NCBI GenBank assembly: GCA_900546325.1
Contig: URCR01000001.1
Coordinates: forward strand, 1 to 64,000
Source: an uncultured Lachnospiraceae bacterium
GTDB taxonomy: Bacteria > Bacillota > Clostridia > Lachnospirales > Lachnospiraceae
Direction of reading: 5' to 3'
Length of the DNA stretch: 64,000 bases
The translations under genes and the position numbers were made by a program. The number at the start of each line of letters is the position of its first letter. Within the stretch, counting starts at the first letter, position 1. Positions 9,167 through 18,135 of this stretch are shown here, piece by piece. The notes under the pieces are model-generated. The model worked only from the letters and a program-made list of their open reading frames with translations. It ran no database searches and was not told the origin of the DNA.

Positions 9167-9859
9167 TTATAAAAATGTGGTAAAAACAGATGCGCCAATC
9201 ACTGTCATCAGCCCCGACACAGCGATAGAAAGGCTGCTCATAGCGCCCTGAACTTCTCCAAGTTCCAACGCTTTTGCCGTACCGATTGCGTGTGAAGCTG
9301 TTCCAAGAGAAAGTCCCACCGCGATCGGTTCTCTGATCCCAAATATTTTGCATATATATTCTCCGATGATATTGCCCAACACTCCTGTCACAATGATAAC
9401 AGCGACAGTGATCGTTGAGATTCCTCCCAGCTCCTCGGATACTCCGATCCCAATCGCAGTTGTGATCGACTTCGGCAGTAGTGTCACATACTGCTCATGG
9501 TTCAGTCCGAATAAATATGCCAGTCCTAAAACACTTCCGAGACTTGACAGCACACCTGCTGTAATGCCCCAGAAGACTGCCCAGAAATTTTGTTTCAGCA
9601 ACTCCATCTGCTGATACAGCGGAACCGCAAGGCAGACGGTAGCCGGAGTCAGAAGATAGCTTAAGTATTTCGCTGATTTGTTATAAGTCTCATAGTTCAC
9701 ATCCAACACGTTGAGTACAACAATGACCGCAACAATCGATAACAGCAATGGATTTAAAAACCCCCATTTCAGCTTTTTCCTTGCAAGCAGCCCAAGACCA
9801 TAGGCCCCGATGCTGATCGTCAGTCCAAAATACAGTGATTCACTAAAAAACTCTTTCAT
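9167..9859 (-). CDS. lrgB: LrgB/CidB-family membrane protein
   Basis: A 230-residue polytopic membrane protein with the LrgB signatures LLPKSITTAIGIGVSEELGG and LGTASHAIGTAKALELGE. LrgB works with LrgA. The pair is described as holin/antiholin-like and, in some Firmicutes and plants, as a pyruvate or glycolate transporter. It overlaps lrgA by 17 bases. No LytSR two-component regulator is next to it. Confidence 0.92.
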   Translation of the reverse strand: MKEFFSESLYFGLTISIGAYGLGLLARKKLKWGFLNPLLLSIVAVIVVLNVLDVNYETYNKSAKYLSYLLTPATVCLAVPLYQQMELLKQNFWAVFWGITAGVLSSLGSVLGLAYLFGLNHEQYVTLLPKSITTAIGIGVSEELGGISTITVAVIIVTGVLGNIIGEYICKIFGIREPIAVGLSLGTASHAIGTAKALELGEVQGAMSSLSIAVSGLMTVIGASVFTTFL

Positions 9860-10226
9860 CTTCCCGTTCTATTTCCTTTTCTCTTCTGTAGTCAATAATT
9901 CCCTGCGATACTTTCCCGGTACAGATCATCACAAAAATCGTCGTTACAACAATGATCGTCACGACCGGCACAACGATTTCCTTCAGATCCATCCAGACTG
10001 TGACAAGTCCGACTGCTGCTGGTATAAACATCGGCGGCATGATATCAATCAAAAAATCCGCCGCAATTTTCACCTGGCTTAACTTGATAAACTTCGTACA
10101 AAGCCCAAAAAGCATGATCAAAAGCCCGTAAATGCTTGCAGGAACCGGAAGCGGAAGCACTGCATGGAGAACTTCCCCAAGAAATGTGACCGCCATGATC
10201 ACGCCAAACTGGTACAATAATTTCAT
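9843..10226 (-). CDS. lrgA: LrgA/CidA-family membrane protein
   Basis: A 127-residue protein with four predicted membrane segments and a charged tail (RREKEIEREDERVF), the size and layout of LrgA/CidA. The PLPVPASIYGLLIML region is typical of the family. It is the first gene of the lrgAB pair and overlaps lrgB by 17 bases. Specific function (murein hydrolase control or pyruvate uptake) cannot be decided from sequence. Confidence 0.9.
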   Translation of the reverse strand: MKLLYQFGVIMAVTFLGEVLHAVLPLPVPASIYGLLIMLFGLCTKFIKLSQVKIAADFLIDIMPPMFIPAAVGLVTVWMDLKEIVVPVVTIIVVTTIFVMICTGKVSQGIIDYRREKEIEREDERVF

Positions 10227-10316
10227 ATCTTTCTCATTCCTTCCCTAAACGCTTACAAAATTCTCTGCTTTCCATCATAGCACACTCTATTTTCCTGCGC
10301 ACAATGATTTTTCCAC

Positions 10317-10359
10317 AAAAAAACAGAGGATATCTCCGCCATTTTGTAGATATCCTCTG
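10317..10359 (-). terminator. Rho-independent terminator of the 2H phosphoesterase gene
   Basis: Perfect 12-base stem (10324-10335 with 10348-10359), followed in minus-strand transcription by seven T (10317-10323). It lies about 55 bases beyond the stop at 10416. Confidence 0.88.
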
Positions 10360-10415
10360 CCTTTCTGTAGATATGCTCTATTTTTTTTCAATCTGCAACA
10401 TATTGTGTACAATTC

Positions 10416-10958
10416 TCACAAAATGCTTTCACTATCCTTTAATTCCACACACATCAAATCTCGATGTGGATTTGGCCTTGCAAGCCCAATATGTGTTACG
10501 GTTCCTTGAAAGACAGAAAAATTCTCCTGCAAGATTTCAAATGCAATCCGCATCTCATCTTGGGAAAGCTTTTTCCCGATAGTAGTATGCGGCAGCCATT
10601 GAAATGGTCTGTAGAATTTACTAATTTCTATTCCTCCCATTTCAAAAAGACACTCATATATTTCTCTCGAAAGCTTGTGAACATATTCATTTAAAACAGG
10701 TGTAAGGTAGAGCACATACGGAAAAAATGTTCCTACGGAACACCACATAAGCTCTCCCTTCTGCAACGTAGAAAATCTCTCTTGTAAAACTTTTTTGACA
10801 TTCGCTTCTTCCCGTGTCTCAAATGCCGAAATGGTAATGTGCGGAGGTACATGTCCATCTGTCATAAACGTGTTGCCCGTTTTTTCTGCCACAAGATTTA
10901 TATATCTCTGTATTCTCTTGTTCGTCGCCTCATCAAAATAAATAGAAATCAGATACAT
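10416..10958 (-). CDS. 2'-5' RNA ligase-like 2H phosphoesterase
   Basis: A 180-residue protein with the two H-x-T motifs that define the 2H superfamily: HITIS at residues 40-44 and HTTIG near 123. Such proteins act on 2',3'-cyclic or 2'-5' linked RNA ends or on cyclic ADP-ribose phosphates; the substrate here is unknown. Length fits single-domain members. It stands alone, with its own terminator. Confidence 0.82.
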   Translation of the reverse strand: MYLISIYFDEATNKRIQRYINLVAEKTGNTFMTDGHVPPHITISAFETREEANVKKVLQERFSTLQKGELMWCSVGTFFPYVLYLTPVLNEYVHKLSREIYECLFEMGGIEISKFYRPFQWLPHTTIGKKLSQDEMRIAFEILQENFSVFQGTVTHIGLARPNPHRDLMCVELKDSESIL

Positions 10959-11004
10959 ACTTTTTCAGTGTCCATTTTTCCCTTCATGATATCCTTTGGA
11001 TCCT

Positions 11005-12294
11005 CTATGATTTCCTCTCTAAAATCTTGTCAATGCTTACCAGCTTCACGCTCAGCACAAATATCTCACATGCCTTTGCCAGTTCCTCCGGAGTCGGATA
11101 AGACGGTGCAATACGGATATTGCTGTCCTTTGGATCCTTACCATATGGAAATGTCGCCCCCGCAGGTGTCATGACAAGCCCTGCCTCACCCGCCTTTGCA
11201 ACGATTGCCTTCGCACACCCATCCATTGCGTCAAAAGAGATAAAGTATCCTCCCCTCGGCCGCAGCCAGGAACCGATTTCAAGTCCTTCCAGTTCTCTCT
11301 CTAAAATAGCCAGGACCGTCTCAAATTTCGGCCGCATAATATCCGCATGCAGCTTCATATGCTCCACCATTCCGTGGATGTCTTTGTAGAAGCGTGCATG
11401 GCGCAGCTGATTCAGCTTATCATGCCCGATTGTCTGAATCTGCATCTGCTTTCTGATCGCCACAAGGTTGGCATCCGATGCCGCGATGGCCGCAACTCCG
11501 GACCCCGGAAAGCTTACTTTGGATGTGGAGCAGAATTTATACACCATATCCGGATTTCCTTCTTTTTTACACTCCATCAAAATCTCTATTAAATAGTCCT
11601 GCTTGTCTTCGTATAAATGGTGGATCCCGTATGCATTATCCCAGTAAATACGGAAATCCTTTGCCGCCGGTTTTAATTTTGCAAAGCGGTGTACCGTCTC
11701 GTCAGAATATGTGATCCCCTGTGGATTCGAATATTTCGGAACACACCAGATCCCTTTGATCGCATCGTCCTCACTGACCAGTTTCTCTACAATATCCATA
11801 TCCGGTCCATCCATCGTCATCGGCACATTGATCATCTCAATTCCAAAATGCTCTGTGATCGCAAAATGTCTGTCGTATCCAGGAACCGGGCACAAGAACT
11901 TTACTCTGTCCAGTTTTGCCCACGGCGTACTTCCCATTACCCCGTGTGTCATAGAACGCGCAATCGTATCGTACATAATATTCAGACTTGAATTTCCAAA
12001 GATAACGATATTATCCTTCGGCACTTCTGTCATATCTGCAAGGAGCTGCTTCGCCTCACGGATTCCGTCAAGTACTCCGTAATTCCGGCAGTCTACTCCC
12101 TCCTCACATTTCAAATCGGATTCGCTTGTAAGGACATCCATCATCCCCATCGCAAGATCAAGCTGTGCCGCAGAAGGTTTTCCTCTGGACATATCAAGCT
12201 GCAATCCCTGTGCCTTTACCTTTTGAAATTCCTGTTCCAACTGACTTCTCAGCTCTAAAAGTTCCTCTTTACTTCTATCCTTATACGCTAACAT
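11005..12294 (-). CDS. PLP-dependent aminotransferase, class I/II fold
   Basis: A 429-residue fold-type I aminotransferase of the MocR-like type found as a free enzyme (aspartate aminotransferase group If). The PLP lysine is K259 in STSKVSFPGSG. The CVPKYSNPQG motif near 184-193 and YWDNAY near 218 bind cofactor and substrate. The frame is open 25 codons upstream, but GGAGG lies eight bases before MLAYKDR, which fixes the start. Aspartate or a related amino acid is the probable donor; this is family inference. Confidence 0.88.
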   Translation of the reverse strand: MLAYKDRSKEELLELRSQLEQEFQKVKAQGLQLDMSRGKPSAAQLDLAMGMMDVLTSESDLKCEEGVDCRNYGVLDGIREAKQLLADMTEVPKDNIVIFGNSSLNIMYDTIARSMTHGVMGSTPWAKLDRVKFLCPVPGYDRHFAITEHFGIEMINVPMTMDGPDMDIVEKLVSEDDAIKGIWCVPKYSNPQGITYSDETVHRFAKLKPAAKDFRIYWDNAYGIHHLYEDKQDYLIEILMECKKEGNPDMVYKFCSTSKVSFPGSGVAAIAASDANLVAIRKQMQIQTIGHDKLNQLRHARFYKDIHGMVEHMKLHADIMRPKFETVLAILERELEGLEIGSWLRPRGGYFISFDAMDGCAKAIVAKAGEAGLVMTPAGATFPYGKDPKDSNIRIAPSYPTPEELAKACEIFVLSVKLVSIDKILERKS

Positions 12295-12447
12295 TGCAAG
12301 ACCTCCAAAATCTGTTTTCAATTTAACATCATACTCACATTTTGACATTCCGTCAATACTTTCTTGCATTTGTTTCCATATTTTTGTTATTTTCTTTTAT
12401 TTTTTCTGTTTTTTTGAATGAAATTCTGTTCGCTAATTCATTTTCTT

Positions 12448-12909
12448 CTATTGATATTTTTCCAGGATCTCTCCAAGACTCTTCTCTGTCACTTGATGAT
12501 ATACCGTTTTGTCAATCATCATATTCGGTCCTTTGACACACTGTTTCATACACCCGCTTGTCCGCAGATAAAATCTGCCTCCCTCGGATACTTCTCCCTG
12601 CCGGATGTCCCACTTTTTCTCAAGTATCTTCAAAAGATCGTAAGATCCTTTTGCAGAACACCCCGCACCTACACATACCTGAATCTCATGACGATAATTC
12701 TCCGCCTTCAGACTTGGATAACGTTTGATCAAGGCTGCCAAAAATGTCTCCTTGACTTTTGCGGCTTCTGCAACTTGTTTCTGCACCGCTGCCGGAATGC
12801 ATCCTTTTACCTCCTGGATCTCCCGCAGCATATTGACGAGATCCTCCTGTGAAATCGTCTCTCCTTCTTTTGTGTAATACTCCATAATTTCCTGAATCTG
12901 TTCTTCCAT
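12448..12909 (-). CDS. NuoE/HndA-like 2Fe-2S thioredoxin-fold protein
   Basis: A 153-residue protein matching the 24-kDa subunit of complex I and the HndA subunit of NAD(P)-reducing hydrogenases. An N-terminal helical bundle is followed by a thioredoxin-like domain with 2Fe-2S ligands C79, C84, C120 and C124. Its usual partners NuoF/HndC and the hydrogenase subunit are not adjacent, so here it is an orphan next to an FAD/Rieske oxidoreductase and a tocopherol-cyclase-like gene. It may bind partners encoded elsewhere or act as a small ferredoxin. Confidence 0.85.
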   Translation of the reverse strand: MEEQIQEIMEYYTKEGETISQEDLVNMLREIQEVKGCIPAAVQKQVAEAAKVKETFLAALIKRYPSLKAENYRHEIQVCVGAGCSAKGSYDLLKILEKKWDIRQGEVSEGGRFYLRTSGCMKQCVKGPNMMIDKTVYHQVTEKSLGEILEKYQ

Positions 12910-13871
12910 CGTTTCAATCTCCTTTCCGTATCTTTATGATCTGTCTTTTGTATCGGATCTTCTCCCCTTTTTTGTCCTCTGATATCCGCCTCGAATCCTG
13001 CCGGAGTACAGATTTCATTAAAGATAACCTCTCCATTCTCAAAAAGCCGGTACCTGACCGTGCATGCAGCATGTTCATAGATATTTCTTCCCATCGCCCC
13101 GGACTGTGGCGCCAAAAGTTTCTGCGGGTTCTTCTCCTGCAGTTGTGCCTCAAATTTTATATTTTTCTGTTCGATCACCATCCGCTTCTCTGTGCTTTCT
13201 TTGACCCGGGCTCCACAGTACGTTGCAAGGCGGTATTTTCTTCTTCCGTACCAGATTTCTGCGATTGTTCCTTCAAATGAAAATGGTCCCACCGGAATCG
13301 TGGCGGCTGCCGCCATCAAGTTCAGTCTTCCGCCTGCCCCTCTGCTGCACTGTGTCCAGACATATCGGTCCGGAAAGGACGTCCCTCGGTCTTTTTCAAT
13401 ATATCCGCTTCCTTTTCCAAAATGAATCTTCTCACGATTGAGCTTCAATGTCCCTGCTACTCGATGTCTCATGCTGATGATCTCATGCCGGCACTGCAGA
13501 AACGGCATCCGTCGGAACGGACCCATAATATCCCACTGCAATTCAGCAAATTTTCCATAGGCAAGGTTCCCCTTCATTTTCAATTCTCTTGTCCGTATAT
13601 CAATGGAAATCCCATTTTCCGAAAAGACATTTCTTCCGATCCGACAGTACAGCCGTCCCTTTGCCGCATAAAACTGTTCCGGTGCATAATGGATCTTCCA
13701 GACATGATCATTTGCGATCACCTGAAGCATCGCGCTTCTCTGTCCTCTTTGATCGATATGGAACGATGGGATAAAACAAATGGTCTGGGATCCGTTTTCA
13801 TGCTTAAAATACCAACCTTCAAAATAGCACTTCCTTTTTTGTTCCCCATAAAAATAATTTTTTCTGCTCAT
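12807..13871 (-). CDS. Tocopherol cyclase-like protein, C-terminus probably frameshifted
   Basis: A 354-codon frame whose first 300 or so residues match bacterial tocopherol-cyclase-like (lipocalin-type) proteins: YFEGWYFKHE near residue 16 and KGSGYIEKDRGTSFPDRYVW in the middle. No tocopherol pathway is expected here, so the substrate is unknown. The last 50 or so residues are rich in Arg and Lys and run 103 bases into the NuoE-like gene, where they are only an out-of-frame reading of it. A one-base change at a G4/A6 tract (12964-12973 on the plus strand) would move translation to a frame ending at 12914, just before nuoE. Its ATG overlaps the oxidoreductase stop. Confidence 0.72.
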   Translation of the reverse strand: MSRKNYFYGEQKRKCYFEGWYFKHENGSQTICFIPSFHIDQRGQRSAMLQVIANDHVWKIHYAPEQFYAAKGRLYCRIGRNVFSENGISIDIRTRELKMKGNLAYGKFAELQWDIMGPFRRMPFLQCRHEIISMRHRVAGTLKLNREKIHFGKGSGYIEKDRGTSFPDRYVWTQCSRGAGGRLNLMAAAATIPVGPFSFEGTIAEIWYGRRKYRLATYCGARVKESTEKRMVIEQKNIKFEAQLQEKNPQKLLAPQSGAMGRNIYEHAACTVRYRLFENGEVIFNEICTPAGFEADIRGQKRGEDPIQKTDHKDTERRLKRWKNRFRKLWSITQKKERRFHRRISSICCGRSRR

Positions 13872-15196
13872 TTTCCCTCCACTGCTGCATTTCTCAATGC
13901 CGGATTATCAATCAGGTTTCCTTCTTTGTCGAATCGTGATCCATGGCAAGGGCAATCCCATGTCTCTTCTTCCGGATTCCACATTAGTTTACAGCCAAGG
14001 TGTGGACAGCGGATGCCCCCGGGAGATGCCAATCCTTTTGCGCTCTTTGCTCCTTCCGCTGCCGCTGCTTTCAACGCTCTGATCGGAACTCTCTGCGGAG
14101 AAAATACAACGGCATTTCCGCTTTCTTTCTGACAGATCTGTTCTGTGACCATCCATGCTGCTGCCATCGAGGAAGTCATTCCCCATTTTCCAAATCCGGT
14201 TTCCACATACCACTTTTTCCTTTTTCCGGTATAAAGTCCGATGTAGGGAATGGCATCGAGTGTCATACAGTCCTGTGCCGACCACTTATACACGGTCTCA
14301 CAATCTCCCCAGTATTCTTTTGCCCGCCTCTCCAGCTTCTGATATTGTCCTCCTGTCCCATTTTCTCCGGTCCGGTGCCCCGCTCCTCCAAACAAAGTGA
14401 ACTCCCGGAAATTCCGGAAGGAAAAGTCTTCCCCGGGATCTACCCCCAGATACAAATGTTCCAAATGTTGTGCCTGCTTCAATGCAAGTACATAGCTGCG
14501 TTCCTGATGCATCCTCGCAAAATAATAGCCCGGTGTATTCATAATCGGATAATGGGAAGCAAATACAACTGTGTCTGCCAGCACGTTTCCATGCTCGGTA
14601 TAAATTTTTCCATCCTCCACTCCGGTGACTTTTGTGTGCTCATAGATCACAAGCTGTTCTGCAAGTGCTTTTAAAAAAAGCAGTGGATGAAATGCCGCCT
14701 GCTTCTGGTAACAAATACTTCCCGCCACCGGAAACGGAAGCTCTGTTTTTCTTGTAAACTCCGCTTCGATCCCCAGTCGGATCGCCGCCTCCACTTCTCT
14801 TTTTATCTGCTCCGTATCAGTCAGCGAGTAGAGGTAGGAACTGCATTCTCGAAAGTCACAGTCAATCTGCTCCTCCTGTACAAGCTGGCTGTACATCTTC
14901 AGTGCACGTTTGTTTGCACTGACGTATTTTCTTGCCTTCTCTTCCCCCGCCTCTCTTAGCAATCTTTCGTAAATCAAATTGTGGGAAATCGTAATCTTTG
15001 CCGTCGTCCCCGCCGTCTGTCCACTTCCGACTCGATTTCCCTCAAGAACAACCACGTCTTTTCCTGCACGTTTCAGAAAAAATGCTGTCAAAATTCCTGC
15101 CATCCCTCCGCCGATCACTGCAACTTCTGTCCGAATACTGTGATCAAGCGGGAAGAAAGCAGGAATCTTGCTTGTCTTCGTCCAGATTGTATCCAT
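13868..15196 (-). CDS. FAD-dependent oxidoreductase with C-terminal Rieske domain
   Basis: A 442-residue DAO-type flavoprotein. The dinucleotide-binding motif VIGGGMAG lies near residue 28. The C-terminal Rieske 2Fe-2S domain has ligands C397, H399, C415 and H418 (CPHLGC and CPCHGS). Such fusions occur widely in Firmicutes and probably dehydrogenate an amine or amino acid with internal electron transfer; the substrate is unknown. A GTG lies three codons upstream, but GAGGTGG six bases before the ATG favours MDTIW. It overlaps the tocopherol-cyclase-like gene by four bases. Confidence 0.9.
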   Translation of the reverse strand: MDTIWTKTSKIPAFFPLDHSIRTEVAVIGGGMAGILTAFFLKRAGKDVVVLEGNRVGSGQTAGTTAKITISHNLIYERLLREAGEEKARKYVSANKRALKMYSQLVQEEQIDCDFRECSSYLYSLTDTEQIKREVEAAIRLGIEAEFTRKTELPFPVAGSICYQKQAAFHPLLFLKALAEQLVIYEHTKVTGVEDGKIYTEHGNVLADTVVFASHYPIMNTPGYYFARMHQERSYVLALKQAQHLEHLYLGVDPGEDFSFRNFREFTLFGGAGHRTGENGTGGQYQKLERRAKEYWGDCETVYKWSAQDCMTLDAIPYIGLYTGKRKKWYVETGFGKWGMTSSMAAAWMVTEQICQKESGNAVVFSPQRVPIRALKAAAAEGAKSAKGLASPGGIRCPHLGCKLMWNPEEETWDCPCHGSRFDKEGNLIDNPALRNAAVEGK

Positions 15197-15346
15197 ACAT
15201 TCCACCTCATTTTTTTACTTCTGCCTGTTACAGAAAGTATGGACAATCTTTTTCTCGCTTATTCTGTTTGATCTATTTTTTGACTCCATCGCTCCTTCCT
15301 ACTCGTTCCATCCCCGCATTTCAACTACTTCGACCGCAGGAATCTT

Positions 15347-16183
15347 CTATACCTTTCCTTCTTTAAATGCAAGGATCATCTCGTTTGTCAGACTGATATG
15401 CTTTTCTGTCACCGGGATTTCCTCCCGCTCAAACCACTCGGCCAGTGCAAGCTCCTCTTCATCGAGAGTAATCTCGGCACTTCCGTCTAGCTCCGCAAAG
15501 AATCCGAACAGCAGTGTGTCCGAAAAAGACCATGGCTGGCTTTTATAATAGCGCAGATTTTTGACCTTCAGACCGACTTCCTCCATCACTTCTCTCCGCA
15601 CCGTCTCCTCGATTGTCTCACCCACTTCTGCAAATCCCGCGATCAGTGCATACTTCTTATAATCTCTTCCTGCATACTTTGACATGAGCAGACGATTACC
15701 GTCCGTCACACCGATGATAACCGCCGGACAGATCTTCGGGAATTCCATCTGTCCGCAGTGCTCACAGCGCATCATGCGTTCTTTTTTGTCATGTACCATC
15801 GGTCTGCCGCATACTCCGCAGAATTTTCTGCTTCGATACCAGTTATACAGCTGGAAACCTGTAATCCCCGCAAACGCAAGATGAAGCGGCTTCGCCTGCC
15901 GGAAATATTCGGTATGCTCCATCTGAAATGTGCCAAGCTGTGCATAACGGATATGTTCCCCCAGATAAAAACGTGTTCCGTCTATTTCAAACAGATATGT
16001 ATAGTTCTCATAAATCCCATCATTTTCCTTCTCCAGCTCTGCAAACGTCGGAAAACGGATTTCCTCTCCCTGTTTCTCCAACAGCACCTGATGTCCTTCA
16101 TAGCAGAGCATTATGCTGTCCTTCTCCGGCGGTACCGGATAGTATTCATTCCGGTATCGGTGTGGTGCAATATCCTGAATCAT
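15347..16183 (-). CDS. nudC: NAD+ diphosphatase / NAD-capped RNA decapping enzyme NudC
   Basis: A 278-residue Nudix hydrolase that splits NAD(H) into NMN(H) and AMP and removes NAD caps from RNA. It has the zinc ribbon (C122, C125, C140, C143), the Nudix box at about 183-204 (GETIEETVRREVMEEVG) and the NudC-specific SQPW motif at 215-218. Order and length match NudC. It follows a GNAT gene by about 60 bases. Confidence 0.95.
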   Translation of the reverse strand: MIQDIAPHRYRNEYYPVPPEKDSIMLCYEGHQVLLEKQGEEIRFPTFAELEKENDGIYENYTYLFEIDGTRFYLGEHIRYAQLGTFQMEHTEYFRQAKPLHLAFAGITGFQLYNWYRSRKFCGVCGRPMVHDKKERMMRCEHCGQMEFPKICPAVIIGVTDGNRLLMSKYAGRDYKKYALIAGFAEVGETIEETVRREVMEEVGLKVKNLRYYKSQPWSFSDTLLFGFFAELDGSAEITLDEEELALAEWFEREEIPVTEKHISLTNEMILAFKEGKV

Positions 16184-16242
16184 GATTTCTTACCTCTTTT
16201 TCTTCTATTTCTCTTTTTTCACCCATCCATTTGCATGTTTTC

Positions 16243-16782
16243 TTATCTGTTTGCGAGATACTCCTCCTTTAAAATATCCATATGTATCTCATCCCAGAAG
16301 CGCCCCTTCGCATAATAGCATTCTCTTCGCCGTCCAAACTCACGGAAGCCGACTTTCCGATAAGTGTGGATTGCCCTCTCATTAAAGGAAAATACACGCA
16401 GCATCACATTGTGAAGGTTTAAAGTCCCAAACGCAAAATCAAGAAGAAGTCTTAACACTTCCTGACCATATCCTTTTCCACGGTTTTCTTCCTCCCCGAT
16501 AAAGAGTCCGACTTCTGCGCACTGGCGGATCTGATTGATCTCCTGAATTCCGCAGTTGCCGATCAGTTCGTCATCTTCTTTTCGGATGATTGCAAACTGT
16601 GTTGTCCCCTGCACACTTTTGATCCACTCCTCTTCTGCCTCAACCGTCATGACCATCGCAGAATTACCAAGTCCGTCTGTCGTCTCAAAGTCACTGAGCC
16701 ACTTCACATAAGTCGCTGCATCCTCCACTTTTGGTACTGCAAGATAAATATGTTCTCCCTCTAATTTCTTAATATAACTCAT
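16243..16782 (-). CDS. GNAT-family N-acetyltransferase (RimJ/RimL-like)
   Basis: A 179-residue acetyltransferase with the acetyl-CoA loop ENRGKGYGQEVLRLLLDFAF near residues 100-120 and the FSFNERAIHTYRKVGFREFG motif that ends the fold. RimJ/RimL-like members acetylate N-termini, polyamines or small amines; the substrate is unknown. AGGAGG precedes the ATG. It lies between nudC and the ThrE-type exporter. Confidence 0.88.
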   Translation of the reverse strand: MSYIKKLEGEHIYLAVPKVEDAATYVKWLSDFETTDGLGNSAMVMTVEAEEEWIKSVQGTTQFAIIRKEDDELIGNCGIQEINQIRQCAEVGLFIGEEENRGKGYGQEVLRLLLDFAFGTLNLHNVMLRVFSFNERAIHTYRKVGFREFGRRRECYYAKGRFWDEIHMDILKEEYLANR

Positions 16783-16824
16783 TTTGCTTCCTCCTTACAT
16801 TTCACACTTCCATTTCGCATCCTC

Positions 16825-17301
16825 TTATTTCCGGGATGGCGCAATGTATTCTTTCTCCACATCTTTTCTTCTCCAGTTTTGAATGAAAAACCATTTCTTT
16901 GGAATGGTAACGATAAACACGATCCCGAGCACAATTCCAAATGCAATTTTCAAAGACTCCAGTCCCTTGATCGCTGCCAGCGTCATCTGATCCGACACAA
17001 GATAATACATTGTGTAGTAAACCCCTGCTCCCGGTACCAGCGGAAAGATTCCTGATATCAGAAAAACAGTGATCGGACATTTCTTCCAGACTGCAAAAAT
17101 CCGGGAAAACAGTACGACCGCAACCGCTCCGAAAAAGGAAGCCACCGCCGTATCTGTAAACGGAACTGTCAGATAATAACAGAACCATCCTGCCATCCCT
17201 GTAAATGCTGCACACAGATAAAATTTGCGCGGAACATTGTAGAGAATCGCAAATGCAAGCGCTCCTGTCGATGCCAGAAGTAAATTTAATACAAATGTCA
17301 T
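16825..17301 (-). CDS. Threonine/serine exporter family, C-terminal half (ThrE_2)
   Basis: A 158-residue membrane protein with about four to five hydrophobic segments and the SGIFPLVPGAGVYYTMYYLV motif typical of DUF3815/ThrE_2. In many bacteria ThrE is a single protein; here, as in other Firmicutes, it is split in two. It overlaps the N-terminal half gene by four bases. Amino-acid export is inferred from the family. Confidence 0.87.
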   Translation of the reverse strand: MTFVLNLLLASTGALAFAILYNVPRKFYLCAAFTGMAGWFCYYLTVPFTDTAVASFFGAVAVVLFSRIFAVWKKCPITVFLISGIFPLVPGAGVYYTMYYLVSDQMTLAAIKGLESLKIAFGIVLGIVFIVTIPKKWFFIQNWRRKDVEKEYIAPSRK

Positions 17302-18116
17302 AGAAACATCCCTCCCATCAGACTATTATAAATAGACAGCACGGTCCCTGCCCCGACTGCAATATAGACAAATACAAGAACGGCATCTACCATACGGACA
17401 GTCCCTGATAAAATATCACTGTCGGCAATGTCTCTGATCGCATTTGTAAAAGCAACTCCCGGTACAAGCGGCATGATCGCGCCGCTGATCAGCTTATCCA
17501 TGCGAAGCGGAAACGGGAGAAAGTTGATCGCACATAATGTCATGACTGTGATAAATGCGCCTCCCAGAATATTGACGATTACTTTTGAACTGTTATATTT
17601 TTTCACTCCCATCAGAAATACATGCAGCAATACTCCAATACAGAACGCGATCCCGCTTTCCGTCAAAGTTGCTCCCATAATATAACAGAAACTTCCCGCT
17701 CCCATCCCCGATGCAAACGTCTGCAGCGGTTTGCTCGTGCGGGGCATCTGTTCAATCTCTTTCAATCTCTGAAATGCCTCATCGACACTGACTTTCCCTT
17801 CTACAATCTCTCTTGAGAGCGCATTTACTTCCGCCACAATCCCTAAATGTGCACCCGATAACGGTACATGCTTTGTCTTTGCGTAAATGGTCTTCTCTCC
17901 GTCATCTGCTGTGATAAAGATCCCATTACTCAGTACAAATGTATCAAGTCCCTGCACTCCATAATGCTCACAGATATGCCACACAGTCTCCTCCACCCGG
18001 AAGATCTCCGCCCCGTTTCTTAAGAGGATTCTGCCTGCCTCCATCGCCAGTTCCAGCACTCTGTGAGACTCTCCGTTATTGATTTCTATGATTTCTTCTT
18101 TCTCTTTCACATCCAT
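17298..18116 (-). CDS. Threonine/serine exporter family, N-terminal half (DUF1212)
   Basis: A 272-residue protein. A cytoplasmic domain of about 120 residues (MEAGRILLRNGAEIFRVEET is the family signature) is followed by five or so membrane segments with LPLVPGVAFTNAIRDI-type sequence (here MPLVPGVAFTNAIRDI). It pairs with the downstream 158-residue half to form a ThrE-type exporter. The two coding regions overlap by four bases, so their synthesis is coupled. Confidence 0.88.
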   Translation of the reverse strand: MDVKEKEEIIEINNGESHRVLELAMEAGRILLRNGAEIFRVEETVWHICEHYGVQGLDTFVLSNGIFITADDGEKTIYAKTKHVPLSGAHLGIVAEVNALSREIVEGKVSVDEAFQRLKEIEQMPRTSKPLQTFASGMGAGSFCYIMGATLTESGIAFCIGVLLHVFLMGVKKYNSSKVIVNILGGAFITVMTLCAINFLPFPLRMDKLISGAIMPLVPGVAFTNAIRDIADSDILSGTVRMVDAVLVFVYIAVGAGTVLSIYNSLMGGMFL

Positions 18117-18135
18117 CCTCCAATGATCACATCTT

